The position numbers and the translations under genes are program-made. Source: DATLYB01 sp964502525 (GTDB lineage: Bacteria > Bacteroidota > Bacteroidia > Chitinophagales > CAIOSU01). From it: a DNA stretch of 13,825 nt. The stretch is taken from NCBI GenBank assembly GCA_964502525.1, contig CAZCXH010000138.1:1-13825 (forward strand), given 5' to 3'. Below are positions 5,529 to 13,734 of this stretch, one piece after another (within the stretch, counting starts at the first letter, position 1; every line of letters begins with the position of its first letter). The notes under the pieces were generated by a model. The model saw only the letters and a list, made by a program, of their open reading frames with translations, searched no databases and was not told the origin of the DNA.

Positions 5529-7658
5529 ATGAAAGCCTTCATCATGTCGCCAACGCTGCTGATAATTCTTTTGTTCATCGCCTGTGCCGGCAATGTTGAA
5601 AGAACAACGGGAGCTGATTCGCAAAGTGAAACGCAACTTCAGTCGCAGCGAACTGAAGAAGGTCCTAAAAAAATAGCGCTCATCGTTGCTGTCGGCAACT
5701 ATGCCAACGTTGGCGAATACCCGTTCATCACCGAACAGACTCGCGAATGGCGCGATCTCGCCTCTAAGAATGACGTGCCGCTGCTGAAATCGGCTCTGAA
5801 TTCGCAGGGGTTTAAAGATGATAACATCGCCATCCTGGAGGATAAAAATGCCACGTATTCAGGAATCACCGCAGCGATAAGGACTCAACTGATTGACAAA
5901 GCGCGTACGGGCGACATCGCGGTGTTCCATTTTTCGGGGCATGGACAGCAGGTGGCTGATGATAACAACGATGAGATTGATGGATTTGATGAATCCATTG
6001 TTCCTTATGATGCGGCAATAAAATACGTAAGCAAGGTTTACGAAGGGGCAAATCATATCCGTGACGACCTTCTTGGCGCGCTGATGAATGAGCTTCGCGT
6101 GAAGCTTGGCAAAGCCGGGCATCTCCTCGTATTGGTTGACGCCTGCCATTCAGGAACCACAACCCGCGGGCTGGGTGATTTCCGCGGCACGGATGAAAAA
6201 TTAGCACCGGATAATTATCGCATGAATGTTGAAAAAGCTGCTGATACTGAATCGTTCGAGTTGGCGGGTGGAAGCCGGGGCGAAAATGAGCAGGAGCTTG
6301 CGCCTTATGTCCTTATAAGCGGATCGGGCGCTGACGAACTGAATTATCAAACGGTGGATGCCGGAACCAATAAAGTTGTCGGTTCCCTGTCGTATGCGTT
6401 CAGCCGCGCGATGACTAAAGCGGGAAGCAAAACAACCTATGCCGGCTTGTTTGACAAAGTCCGGCTCGACATGAGTGCTTTCGCGCCACGGCAAACACCG
6501 CAAATGGAAGGTTCCAAAGAATTGCTGCTGCTGAGCGGCACCGCCACCGATCCCCTCAATTATTTTACGGTGAAGGATTGGTTTGACAAACGGAATATCT
6601 CGCTGCCAGCCGGAGAACTTCACGGACTGCTTGCCGGTACGGAAGTTTCGTTCTTCACTCCCGAGGAGGACACGGCAGGCAAGCAGCCGATAGCGACAGG
6701 CAGGGTGGTGAATGCCTATTTTTCTGAGTGTGATGTCCTGTTGAGCGGTGACCTCGACAAGAATAAAGCGCTGAATGCAAGGGCATATGTCACTAAAAGA
6801 AATTTTGGAGACATGGACGTAAAGGTGAAGCTCGATATCAACGGCAACGCTGATTTCAAAAAAAACCTGGAAGCCGAATTGAGCAAAGTGCCGTTGGTGA
6901 AAATTGTGGATCAAAACTCGGAATTGGTGATCGAGATGAACAATGAATTCACCGCTTCGCGCGGGGCGGATGCCTTTCAGGTGGTCACCACGGACGATTA
7001 CACTTTATATCGAAGCAATGTGGAGGAGGCTTCTTACAAGCGCGAGGCACAAGCCGTCACCGGCAAAGCCGTTTCTTACGCGCAGGCGAAATTTCTCAGG
7101 AACATAGAAATGAATAATGCGGACATGAAGGTGACTTTTGAATTCATCCCGGTGACGGTCGAAAAAGCGGGAAGAACAGAAAAGGAAGTCGGACGGCAAA
7201 ATCTCAGCGACAAGATGAATTCCAAAGGCGTCATTGAATTCAAGGTTGGCGACCACTTCAAGTTTAAAGTTAAAAACGAGAGCCAGCGCAGCCTGTACTA
7301 TTGCATTCTTGACATTCAGCCCGATAACGTACTGACGCCTTTGGTTCCCTGGAAAGACAGGACCCCCGAAGAATACAAATTGAAACCGGGCGAGAGCAGG
7401 GAACTGCCGGATATATATGCCATATACGAGCCGGCAGGCATGGAGAATATCAAGCTCATTGCAACAGAGCAGCCGATTGACCTGAAACCGATTGTCGCAA
7501 CGCGGGGCGCCACCGAAAAAAGCAATAATAGCCCGCTGGCGAAGCTGCTTGCCGATTCTTACAAAACCGATTTGACGAACACGCGCGGGGCGGCAACAGA
7601 ATCCGTACCGCCTGCATCGGGATATATCCATACGCAGATATTCAGGATTGTGAAGTAA
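5529..7658 (+). CDS. Lipoprotein metacaspase (caspase-like C14 peptidase) with DUF4384-like C-terminus
   Basis: The ATG at 5529 was preferred to the TTG two codons upstream; it starts the signal MKAFIMSPTLLIILLFIAC, with a probable lipidated Cys19 (lipobox slightly atypical, FIAC), so the enzyme should act outside the cytoplasm. The caspase fold begins at KKIALIVAVGNY. The catalytic dyad is visible: His138 in FHFSGHGQQ and Cys206 in LVDACHSGTTTRG. The second, p10-like half follows (APYVLISGSGADELN, LSYAFSRAMTKAG) to about residue 340. An uncharacterised beta-rich middle leads to a DUF4384-like domain at roughly 570-665 (GDHFKFKVKNESQ, LYYCILDIQPDNVLTPLVPW). Bacterial metacaspases usually cleave after Arg or Lys; the substrate here is unknown. 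At 709 aa it is full length with all key residues. It ends a run of plus-strand envelope genes starting at 3844 and is the only enzyme among them. Confidence 0.9.
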   Translation: MKAFIMSPTLLIILLFIACAGNVERTTGADSQSETQLQSQRTEEGPKKIALIVAVGNYANVGEYPFITEQTREWRDLASKNDVPLLKSALNSQGFKDDNIAILEDKNATYSGITAAIRTQLIDKARTGDIAVFHFSGHGQQVADDNNDEIDGFDESIVPYDAAIKYVSKVYEGANHIRDDLLGALMNELRVKLGKAGHLLVLVDACHSGTTTRGLGDFRGTDEKLAPDNYRMNVEKAADTESFELAGGSRGENEQELAPYVLISGSGADELNYQTVDAGTNKVVGSLSYAFSRAMTKAGSKTTYAGLFDKVRLDMSAFAPRQTPQMEGSKELLLLSGTATDPLNYFTVKDWFDKRNISLPAGELHGLLAGTEVSFFTPEEDTAGKQPIATGRVVNAYFSECDVLLSGDLDKNKALNARAYVTKRNFGDMDVKVKLDINGNADFKKNLEAELSKVPLVKIVDQNSELVIEMNNEFTASRGADAFQVVTTDDYTLYRSNVEEASYKREAQAVTGKAVSYAQAKFLRNIEMNNADMKVTFEFIPVTVEKAGRTEKEVGRQNLSDKMNSKGVIEFKVGDHFKFKVKNESQRSLYYCILDIQPDNVLTPLVPWKDRTPEEYKLKPGESRELPDIYAIYEPAGMENIKLIATEQPIDLKPIVATRGATEKSNNSPLAKLLADSYKTDLTNTRGAATESVPPASGYIHTQIFRIVK

Positions 7659-7837
7659 ATTATCCGTAATCAGCAATCGGGTAATTGGCAACAGAACAGT
7701 CAGCGCGAACTTTGATTTTTGAATTTTTTCAGAGTTATTCAATAATCATAACAAATCATTTTGTACCTAAAGCCTAAACTGCGAAGATTGGAGATTGTGA
7801 GAGCCATGCGTCTGTGGCGGAATCTATTAAAATGATA

Positions 7838-8959
7838 ATGAAAAAAGTCATCGTTCTCGGTGCGGGCATGGTGGGAAGCGCCATTGCGCTTGATCTGTGC
7901 CATGAGTATGATGTGACCGCGTCAGATAAGGTCGGAGAATCGCTGCAAACGCTTAAATCGAAACGCATTACAAAAAAGCAATGCGACTTTTCGGATAAAA
8001 AAAAACTGTTCGGCCTGATCAAGGATTATGACCTCGTGATTGTCGCTGTGCCCGGATTCATGGGCTTTCAGACACTGAAGAATGTGATTGAAGCAAGGAA
8101 AAATGTGGTTGACATCTCTTTTTTCCCGGAGGATGCTTTTCATCTCAACAAGCTCGCGCAGCAAAAGAAGATAACCGCCATAGTTGATTGCGGCATTGCC
8201 CCCGGCTTCAGCAACATGATTGCAGGCTATCATCATCAGCGCATGATGATTGACAATTTTGAATGTTATGTTGGCGGATTGCCAAAAGAAAGAAGACTTC
8301 CTTTTGAATACAAGGCTCCCTTTTCTCCTATTGACGTGATTGAAGAGTACACGCGTCCTGCGCGACTGGTTGAGAAGGGAGAAGTTGTGATCCGCGAAGC
8401 ATTGACGGAAACCGAGCGGATGCGGTTTGGCAAGGCAGGCGAACTGGAAGCTTTTAACACCGATGGGTTGCGCTCATTGCTGCAAACTGTTGACATTCCA
8501 AATATGAAGGAGAAAACCTTGCGCTATCCCGGCTATGCCGAAAAAATGAAGCTCCTTCGCGATGCGGGGTTTCTCAGCCAAAAGGAAATCATCATTCAGG
8601 ATAAAAAAATCAGGGCCATTGATTTCACCACCGCCATTCTTTTTCCTCAATGGAAATTGGGAAAAGGGGAGAAGGAGTTTACCGTAATGCGGGTGATCGT
8701 GGAGGGCGTTGAAAACGGCAAACGCGCCAAATATCAGTATGACATCTACGATGAATATGATGAGAAAACCGGCATCAGCTCGATGGCGCGCACCACGGGC
8801 TACACCTGCACCGCTGCCGCGCGCCTCGTGCTCGAAGGCGATTACGATCAAAAAGGCATCTCACCGCCAGAATTCATCGGGGCGAGGGAAGACTGCTTTG
8901 ATTCCGTGGTGATGTCTCTTAAAGCCAAAGGGATTTCGATCGGGATGAAAAGAAGGTAA
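7838..8959 (+). CDS. Saccharopine dehydrogenase-like oxidoreductase, 373 aa
   Basis: MKKVIVLGAGMVGSAIALDL opens a Rossmann NAD(P)-binding fold with GAGMVG at residues 8-13; this is why the ATG at 7838 (or 7832) is preferred over the in-frame GTG at 7814. The C-terminal catalytic region has family hallmarks: VDCGIAPGFSN, EAFNTDGLRSLL, TLRYPGYAEKMKLLRDAGF and SMARTTGYTC. It resembles the LYS9-type enzyme that links saccharopine, glutamate and 2-aminoadipate semialdehyde in lysine metabolism, but related families act on other substrates, so specificity is open. The gene is separated from the metacaspase by ~180 bp and ends 7 bp from the convergent DUF255 gene, with no terminator between them. 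It is cytoplasmic and has no signal peptide. Confidence 0.88.
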   Translation: MKKVIVLGAGMVGSAIALDLCHEYDVTASDKVGESLQTLKSKRITKKQCDFSDKKKLFGLIKDYDLVIVAVPGFMGFQTLKNVIEARKNVVDISFFPEDAFHLNKLAQQKKITAIVDCGIAPGFSNMIAGYHHQRMMIDNFECYVGGLPKERRLPFEYKAPFSPIDVIEEYTRPARLVEKGEVVIREALTETERMRFGKAGELEAFNTDGLRSLLQTVDIPNMKEKTLRYPGYAEKMKLLRDAGFLSQKEIIIQDKKIRAIDFTTAILFPQWKLGKGEKEFTVMRVIVEGVENGKRAKYQYDIYDEYDEKTGISSMARTTGYTCTAAARLVLEGDYDQKGISPPEFIGAREDCFDSVVMSLKAKGISIGMKRR

Positions 8960-8966
8960 TACAAGT

Positions 8967-11075
8967 TTATTTCATCTGTTTGAGCGCGTCCTCCACGCTC
9001 GTAACCGGAAGCTTGCAGGTTTTATTCCGGCAAACGTAAATAGTGGTTTGCTCTCCAACTAATTTATTTTGAAGCAGCGGGAGAGAACCTTCGGTTTTTC
9101 CCCCAAGCATCAGAATGTTGGGAAGATGATGAACATCAAACCCGATCCTCACTTTCTCAAAATCATCACCTACGATTGCTATTTCAAACGGATCTTCATA
9201 CAGCCAGCATGCAAGAGAAGCCCAGTTCGCATAGTAGGATGGATGCTCCATGACATCTTTCTTCACGTTGTGGAACATCTGTTCAGCCATTTTGGTGTAA
9301 TCTTCATTATAAAACAACTGTCCTAATACATAAAGGTTTTTCGCCATCACCGAGTTGGAAGCAGGAATTACGTTGTCGCTGATCTCCATTTTTCGTGCAA
9401 CCAACTCTTCGTGATCGTCAGAGGTGTAGAAGAACATGCCGCTGTTGTCATCCTGAAAATGCCGGATAACGTAATCTGTCCATGCTTTTGCCTGTTGCAG
9501 CCATTGCTCGTCAAAGGTCGCTTCGTACAAAGCGATGAAGCCTTGAATCGCGAGCGCGTAATCATCCAGAAAGCCGTTAATGGTTGCTTTGCCAATTTTG
9601 TAATTCCTGAAAAGCTTTTCCCCGTTCGCAACTTTTGTAAGAATGAATTGGGCGTTAGCAAGCGCTTTATCCAAAAACCTTTTCTCGTCAAAAGCTCTGT
9701 AGGCATCCACATAACCCTTCAGCATGAGGGCGTTCCACGAAGTAAGGATTTTGTCATCGAGTCCCGGACGGATGCGCTTTTCGCGCTCTGCAAAAACCTT
9801 TTTTTTCGAAACGCTGATTTTCCTATCAAGCTCTTCCAATGACAATTTGTGTTTTTCGGCAATCTCCCTTTCATCCGTTTTTCTGCGAAGGACATTCTTT
9901 TCTTCCTCCCAGTTGCCATGCTTGCTGATGTCATAGTAATCTATAAACAAACCGGCATCCGCGCCTAGTATGCTCCTGATTTCCTGCTCGGTGAACACAT
10001 ATAATTTTCCTTCCTCACCTTCGCTGTCAGCATCGAGCGATGAGTAAAAGCCGTTTTCCTTTGAAGCCATCTCCCGCTCCACCCATTCGAGCGTTTCATA
10101 AACGGCCTGCTTGTATAAGGATTTCTTTGTCAGTTGATAAGCATGGGAATACAGGCTCACCAACTGCCCGTTATCATACAGCATTTTCTCAAAATGCGGA
10201 ACATGCCACTCGGTATCCACAGAATAACGGGCAAAGCCGCCTCCTATGTGGTCATAGATTCCACCGCTGGCAATGTTGTCAAGGGCTGCCTCAACGGCCT
10301 TGCGCGCTTCCCCATTGCCGGAGTAATGATGATACATCAGTAGAAATTCGTAATTCACCGGCATGGGAAACTTGGGTGCCCCTTGTCTTCCTCCTGACTT
10401 GAAATCCTGCGTGATGATCAAATGCCGGAAAGCGGAGTCCAGGTCATTTTCTGTGACAGGCGATTCCGGTGATTTTATAGAAATCAGCTCTGCATTTTGA
10501 ATCCCGGCTCTCAACTGCGTTGCATATTCATCAGCTTTTTTCGGATCATTCTTATAATAATTGTAAACCTGCTGCAGCATGCTCACCCATTGCTGCTTTG
10601 GAAAATAGGTGCCGGCATAAATCGGTCGTCCGTCAGGCAGCGCGATGGCGTTCAGCGGCCAGCCGCCATTGCCGTTAATCAGCATTGCAGCGTTCATGTA
10701 TATCTGGTCAATGTCCGGGCGCTCTTCGCGATCAACCTTAATTGAAACAAAGTTTTCGTTCATCACTTTAGCCACAGCCGTATCCTCAAATGATTCATGC
10801 TCCATCACATGGCACCAGTGGCAGGCTGCATAGCCGATGCTGATGATCAGCAGCTTGTTTTCCCTCCTTGCTTTTTCCAGCGCTTCATTGCTCCATGGGT
10901 ACCAATCCACCGGGTTGCGCGCATGCTGCAGAAGGTAGGGGCTGGTTTCGTTAGCAAGATGATTGATGCGTTGATGATCTTTATCCATATTTTGATTGAT
11001 TTGAGCATTGGTGCAGGAATGAAATGTCAGAGCCATCAGCCCCATTATCAATGGAAATGAAAATAAACTATTCAC
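8967..11075 (-). CDS. DUF255 / thioredoxin-fold protein (YyaL/SPATA20-like), 702 aa
   Basis: The N-terminal domain is the DUF255 thioredoxin-like fold: ANETSPYLLQHARNPVDWYPW, then the CHWC redox motif (10812-10823, Cys85 and Cys88), VDREERPDIDQIYM and GGWPLNAIALPDGRPIYAGTYFP. The remaining ~500 residues form an (alpha/alpha)6 barrel like that of N-acylglucosamine epimerases, with KFPMPVNYEFLL, GGGFARYSVDTEWHVPHFEKMLYDN and EKRIRPGLDDKILTSWNALM. The biochemical role of the family is unsettled. The start is uncertain: the frame is open to 11138, but that extension reads through a repeat-like intergenic hairpin. A GTG at 11073-11075 gives a clean signal peptide (MNSLFSFPLIMGLMALTFHSC) with a possible lipid-anchoring Cys. 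An internal ATG before DKDHQRINHL would make it cytoplasmic. Confidence 0.88.
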   Translation of the reverse strand: MNSLFSFPLIMGLMALTFHSCTNAQINQNMDKDHQRINHLANETSPYLLQHARNPVDWYPWSNEALEKARRENKLLIISIGYAACHWCHVMEHESFEDTAVAKVMNENFVSIKVDREERPDIDQIYMNAAMLINGNGGWPLNAIALPDGRPIYAGTYFPKQQWVSMLQQVYNYYKNDPKKADEYATQLRAGIQNAELISIKSPESPVTENDLDSAFRHLIITQDFKSGGRQGAPKFPMPVNYEFLLMYHHYSGNGEARKAVEAALDNIASGGIYDHIGGGFARYSVDTEWHVPHFEKMLYDNGQLVSLYSHAYQLTKKSLYKQAVYETLEWVEREMASKENGFYSSLDADSEGEEGKLYVFTEQEIRSILGADAGLFIDYYDISKHGNWEEEKNVLRRKTDEREIAEKHKLSLEELDRKISVSKKKVFAEREKRIRPGLDDKILTSWNALMLKGYVDAYRAFDEKRFLDKALANAQFILTKVANGEKLFRNYKIGKATINGFLDDYALAIQGFIALYEATFDEQWLQQAKAWTDYVIRHFQDDNSGMFFYTSDDHEELVARKMEISDNVIPASNSVMAKNLYVLGQLFYNEDYTKMAEQMFHNVKKDVMEHPSYYANWASLACWLYEDPFEIAIVGDDFEKVRIGFDVHHLPNILMLGGKTEGSLPLLQNKLVGEQTTIYVCRNKTCKLPVTSVEDALKQMK

Positions 11076-11119
11076 GAAAATATTTCCGAACGGTAAAGAT
11101 ATTAAAGCTGCAACCCGAC

Positions 11120-11130
11120 TCCGCTGCGGA
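11120..11130. repeat. Short hairpin upstream of the DUF255 gene
   Basis: TCCG-CTG-CGGA is a perfect short palindrome with a 3-nt loop in the intergenic region, next to a dispersed repeat. It lies within the extended DUF255 reading frame and argues that this extension is not coding. Confidence 0.35.
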
Positions 11131-11159
11131 TGACACAAGAGATTTTCTCATCCCTGTGA

Positions 11160-11221
11160 GCAAACGCGCGAAGGCAAGCCACCCTTAAGGAGTTTGGCGG
11201 GCATGATACCTAAATGTCATT
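11160..11221. repeat. Dispersed repeat, copy 2
   Basis: This is the second copy of the segment at 3701-3762, in the same orientation and also 62 bp long: GCAAACGCGCG at the start, GGCAAGCC shortly after, and CCTAAATGTCATT at the end (one mismatch in the last 13). The middle has diverged. It lies between the PorE-like and DUF255 genes. The rest of the gap up to 11364 shows nothing recognisable. Confidence 0.6.
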
Positions 11222-11364
11222 CTCGGGAGGAATACCTGAAAGGAATGGCGAACTTGCTGCGGCAGTGCGGTTGGTTGCATAAAAATTAAATTTTGAAGAA
11301 AGCCGGGCGTAACGAAACGGTGTTCAGCAAGCAAGCAACACAAGTGACTTTAACCGCCCTATCT

Positions 11365-13317
11365 TTACTGCACCGAGCTTTTCACCTTCATTCCGTCCGG
11401 CTGCTTAATCACGACAAATTCCGTGCGCCTGTTCATCTGGTGTTCTTCTTCGGAACACGGAACACGGTTGGTGCATTTATTCACAGGCTTTGATTCGCCA
11501 AACCCTTTGGCGGTGATGCGGTTTTTTCCAACCCCATTTTTAATTACATATGCCACAGCCGACTCAGCGCGTTTTTGCGACAGCCATTTATTATAGGTGT
11601 CTGATCCGCGGCTGTCGGTGTGCGAGCGCAGTTCCACCACCAGGCCGGGATATTTGTTCATGAACGAAACGAAGCGGTTGAGTTCCCTGGCAGCATCGGA
11701 ACGGATGTTATATTTGTCAAAATCGTAGTAGATGTTTTCGAGCTTCACCACTTCGCCCACCGAGATGCGCTGAAGTTCCAGCACGATTTCAATCGTGTCT
11801 TTTCCCGCCTTGCGTGTTGACACGTCAATCTCGCTTGACAGGAAATACCCGTATTTATCAGCCGCAACGCTGTAGTCTTTATTGATGTTAAGGGTGAAAT
11901 CAAATTCCCCTTGTTTGCCAGTAACCACAGAATCGCTTTCATTGTCTGCGCGCTCATACAGCTTCACCATTGCGCTGGAAACCGGCTCTCTTGTTTTCTT
12001 ATCAACCACCGTTCCAATCAGTATCACTGCATTCTTTTTATCAAACATGTAAATGTCATCGCTTCCCGCACCGCCCGGCCGGTTGGATGAGAACAGTCCG
12101 CCATCGAAAGTTTTGTTATAAATCAGCCCGAAGTCATCCTTGCTGCTGTTGATAGGGTAGCCGGCATTGGTTACGCTGCCCCACTTGCCATCGTTGCCTT
12201 TTGTTGCGGAATAGATGTCCAATCCGCCAAAGCCTTCATAGCTGTCGGAAGCAAAGAAGAGCGTGCCGTTTTTGTGCATGAAGGGAAACACCTCATCGCC
12301 TTTGGTGTTGATGCCTGTTCCAAGATTTACCGGAAGACCAAAACCTGATGATGTGATTTCTACATAATATAAATCCTGCCCGCCCTGAGCATTTTCATGG
12401 GGCATGTCAGAAGCAAAAAACAAGTATTTTCCATCGGGAGAGAGCGTGGGATGCCCCACGGAATATTCATCGCTGTTGAACGGCAGATCGCTCACCTCGG
12501 TCCATTTTCCGTCTTTAAATTCTGCTTTAAAAACTTTCAGCTTCATAATTCCCTCCTCGCCCTTCTTTTTCCGCCTGATATAGTTGTTGCGCGTGAAATA
12601 CATGATGGTGCCGGTGCTGTCGAGCGCCAATGGGCCTTCGTGGAATTCTTTGTTCACGTTGCCGGGCAAGGGTGCCGGTGCCGTGTAGCCTGTATCTGTT
12701 TTTTCCGAGATGAAAAGGTCGAGAAAGGGGGCGCCAGACCACAGTTCGTCAATCTTACCGGTGCCGCGCGATGATGCGAACACGATGATGCTGTCGCCTT
12801 TGTAATAAGCAGGGCTGAAATCGGAAGTGGCTGAATTATGCCGGAATGGAGTTACCCTGACGCTCAGTGAATCTTTCAGCCACTGCGGAATCTTGTCAAT
12901 GCCATCGGCAAGCCGTTTGCCGCGCGGGTCGCCCGGAATGAGATCGGCATACTTCAGATAGTAAACTTTTGCGGAATCATACTGCCCTGCAGTGCGAAGC
13001 ATTTGAGCATAATAGAATTTTTGCACCGGAGAACTCTCCGCGTTTTTCACCACCTCGCCATACCATTTCAGCGCGTTGTCATAATCACCGGTGATGCGGT
13101 AAACATCGGCAAGCTGGCTGAGAGCTTTGTAATTAGTCGGGTGTTTGGAGAGAACCTTGGTGTATGATTTAATCGCCTGGTCAAACTGGAAGAGAGCAAA
13201 CGCCTTATCGCCTTTGCGCAACTTGCGGCTTTGGGCTGCCAATTCATTGGGGGCGAAAAAAAGGAAACAGGCTGCGGCAAGAGCAAAAAACGACAAGCGG
13301 ACAAACTGCTGCTGCAT
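11365..13317 (-). CDS. PorE-like OmpA-family envelope protein of the type IX secretion system, 650 aa
   Basis: A signal peptide (MQQQFVRLSFFALAAACFLFF..., likely cut after Ala28) precedes four domains. TPR repeats cover about 30-140 (KGDKAFALFQFDQAIKSYTKVL, YDNALKWYGEVV). A PD40/WD40-like beta-propeller covers about 165-445, with repeats such as GHPTLSPDGKYLFFASD, DEVFPFMHKNGTLFFASD and SSNRPGGAGSDDIYMF. A carboxypeptidase-regulatory-like beta domain covers about 450-520. The OmpA/Pal domain covers about 529-640 (IYYDFDKYNIR, HTDSRGSDTYNKWLSQKRAESA, ITAKGFGESKPV) with the Asp and Arg that bind peptidoglycan diaminopimelate. This exact order is that of PorE, which ties the T9SS machinery to the cell wall. 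PorP/SprF-type genes often sit beside such proteins but none is seen here. It could instead be a T9SS-independent OmpA-family paralogue. Confidence 0.88.
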   Translation of the reverse strand: MQQQFVRLSFFALAAACFLFFAPNELAAQSRKLRKGDKAFALFQFDQAIKSYTKVLSKHPTNYKALSQLADVYRITGDYDNALKWYGEVVKNAESSPVQKFYYAQMLRTAGQYDSAKVYYLKYADLIPGDPRGKRLADGIDKIPQWLKDSLSVRVTPFRHNSATSDFSPAYYKGDSIIVFASSRGTGKIDELWSGAPFLDLFISEKTDTGYTAPAPLPGNVNKEFHEGPLALDSTGTIMYFTRNNYIRRKKKGEEGIMKLKVFKAEFKDGKWTEVSDLPFNSDEYSVGHPTLSPDGKYLFFASDMPHENAQGGQDLYYVEITSSGFGLPVNLGTGINTKGDEVFPFMHKNGTLFFASDSYEGFGGLDIYSATKGNDGKWGSVTNAGYPINSSKDDFGLIYNKTFDGGLFSSNRPGGAGSDDIYMFDKKNAVILIGTVVDKKTREPVSSAMVKLYERADNESDSVVTGKQGEFDFTLNINKDYSVAADKYGYFLSSEIDVSTRKAGKDTIEIVLELQRISVGEVVKLENIYYDFDKYNIRSDAARELNRFVSFMNKYPGLVVELRSHTDSRGSDTYNKWLSQKRAESAVAYVIKNGVGKNRITAKGFGESKPVNKCTNRVPCSEEEHQMNRRTEFVVIKQPDGMKVKSSVQ

Positions 13318-13481
13318 TTGGCAAAATTGGACTACGCAATATTGGCAATAATAATAACAGCGGGATGATAAGTTGCTGACATCCCTTCGTGAATAGGTCA
13401 GCAGGTTGGTTTATGGAAAGAAGGTGGCGCGTACTTGCTTCGCTTCTTCTGTGGCTCTGTTTGGTAGCGCCCGCGTCAGGA

Positions 13482-13580
13482 GGGTGCGATTATCCATTGG
13501 CTTGTTGCCATCTCCGCTTTCGGCTCGCCTCTGGCGAGTGAAGTTATTACCTGCGCTTGCCAGAGGCGAGCGCAGGCGAG
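13482..13580. repeat. Hairpin-rich intergenic repeat, unit 1
   Basis: The unit begins with a 39-bp head (13482-13520) that matches 13583-13621 at 35 of 39 positions. Next is the hairpin CTCGCC-TCT-GGCGAG (13524-13538), then GTTATTAC. A second stem, CCTGCGCT with AGCGCAGG (13550-13557 and 13569-13576), follows, and the unit ends GCGAGCGCAGGCGAG. It resembles a REP/BIME-type element. Confidence 0.75.
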
Positions 13581-13582
13581 GG

Positions 13583-13696
13583 GGGTGTGGTTATCTATTG
13601 GCTTGTTGCCATCTCTGCTTTGTTGTCCCTCCGCTTTCACTCGCCACTGGCGAGCGGCATTATTACGTCCACTCGCGGGACGCGAGCGCAGGCGAG
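13583..13696. repeat. Hairpin-rich intergenic repeat, unit 2
   Basis: This is a direct copy of the preceding unit, starting only 2 bp after it ends. The head matches 35/39 and the last 15 bases are identical (GCGAGCGCAGGCGAG at 13682-13696). The hairpins are kept in form but changed in sequence: CTCGCC-ACT-GGCGAG (13640-13654) and CTCGCG-GGA-CGCGAG (13672-13686). About 15 extra bases lie between head and first hairpin. Conserved pairing with changed bases suggests selection on structure. Confidence 0.75.
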
Positions 13697-13721
13697 GCGA
13701 ATGACGTCAATTGCATATTCC

Positions 13722-13734
13722 ACCCCTTCGGGGT
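13722..13734. repeat. Short hairpin near the right end
   Basis: ACCCC-TTC-GGGGT is a perfect 5-bp stem with a 3-nt loop. No T-tract follows that would mark a terminator, so it is listed as another member of the window's hairpin set. Confidence 0.4.

Noticed and set aside
6201..7742. Two long minus-strand ORFs (6201-6914 and 7005-7742)
   Set aside because: They lie antisense within the metacaspase gene, whose frame carries catalytic motifs and recognisable domains; they result from its codon composition.
7659..7813. Possible terminator after the metacaspase
   Set aside because: There are T-rich stretches but no stable stem immediately before them.
11477..11485. TTATTCACA, a match to the DnaA-box consensus
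   Set aside because: It is a single copy inside the PorE-like coding sequence with no cluster nearby, so it is not evidence for an origin, although a dnaA fragment is in the window.
13482..13696. Possible CRISPR array because of direct repeats
   Set aside because: There are only two units of ~100-114 bp, almost contiguous, with no spacers and no cas genes.
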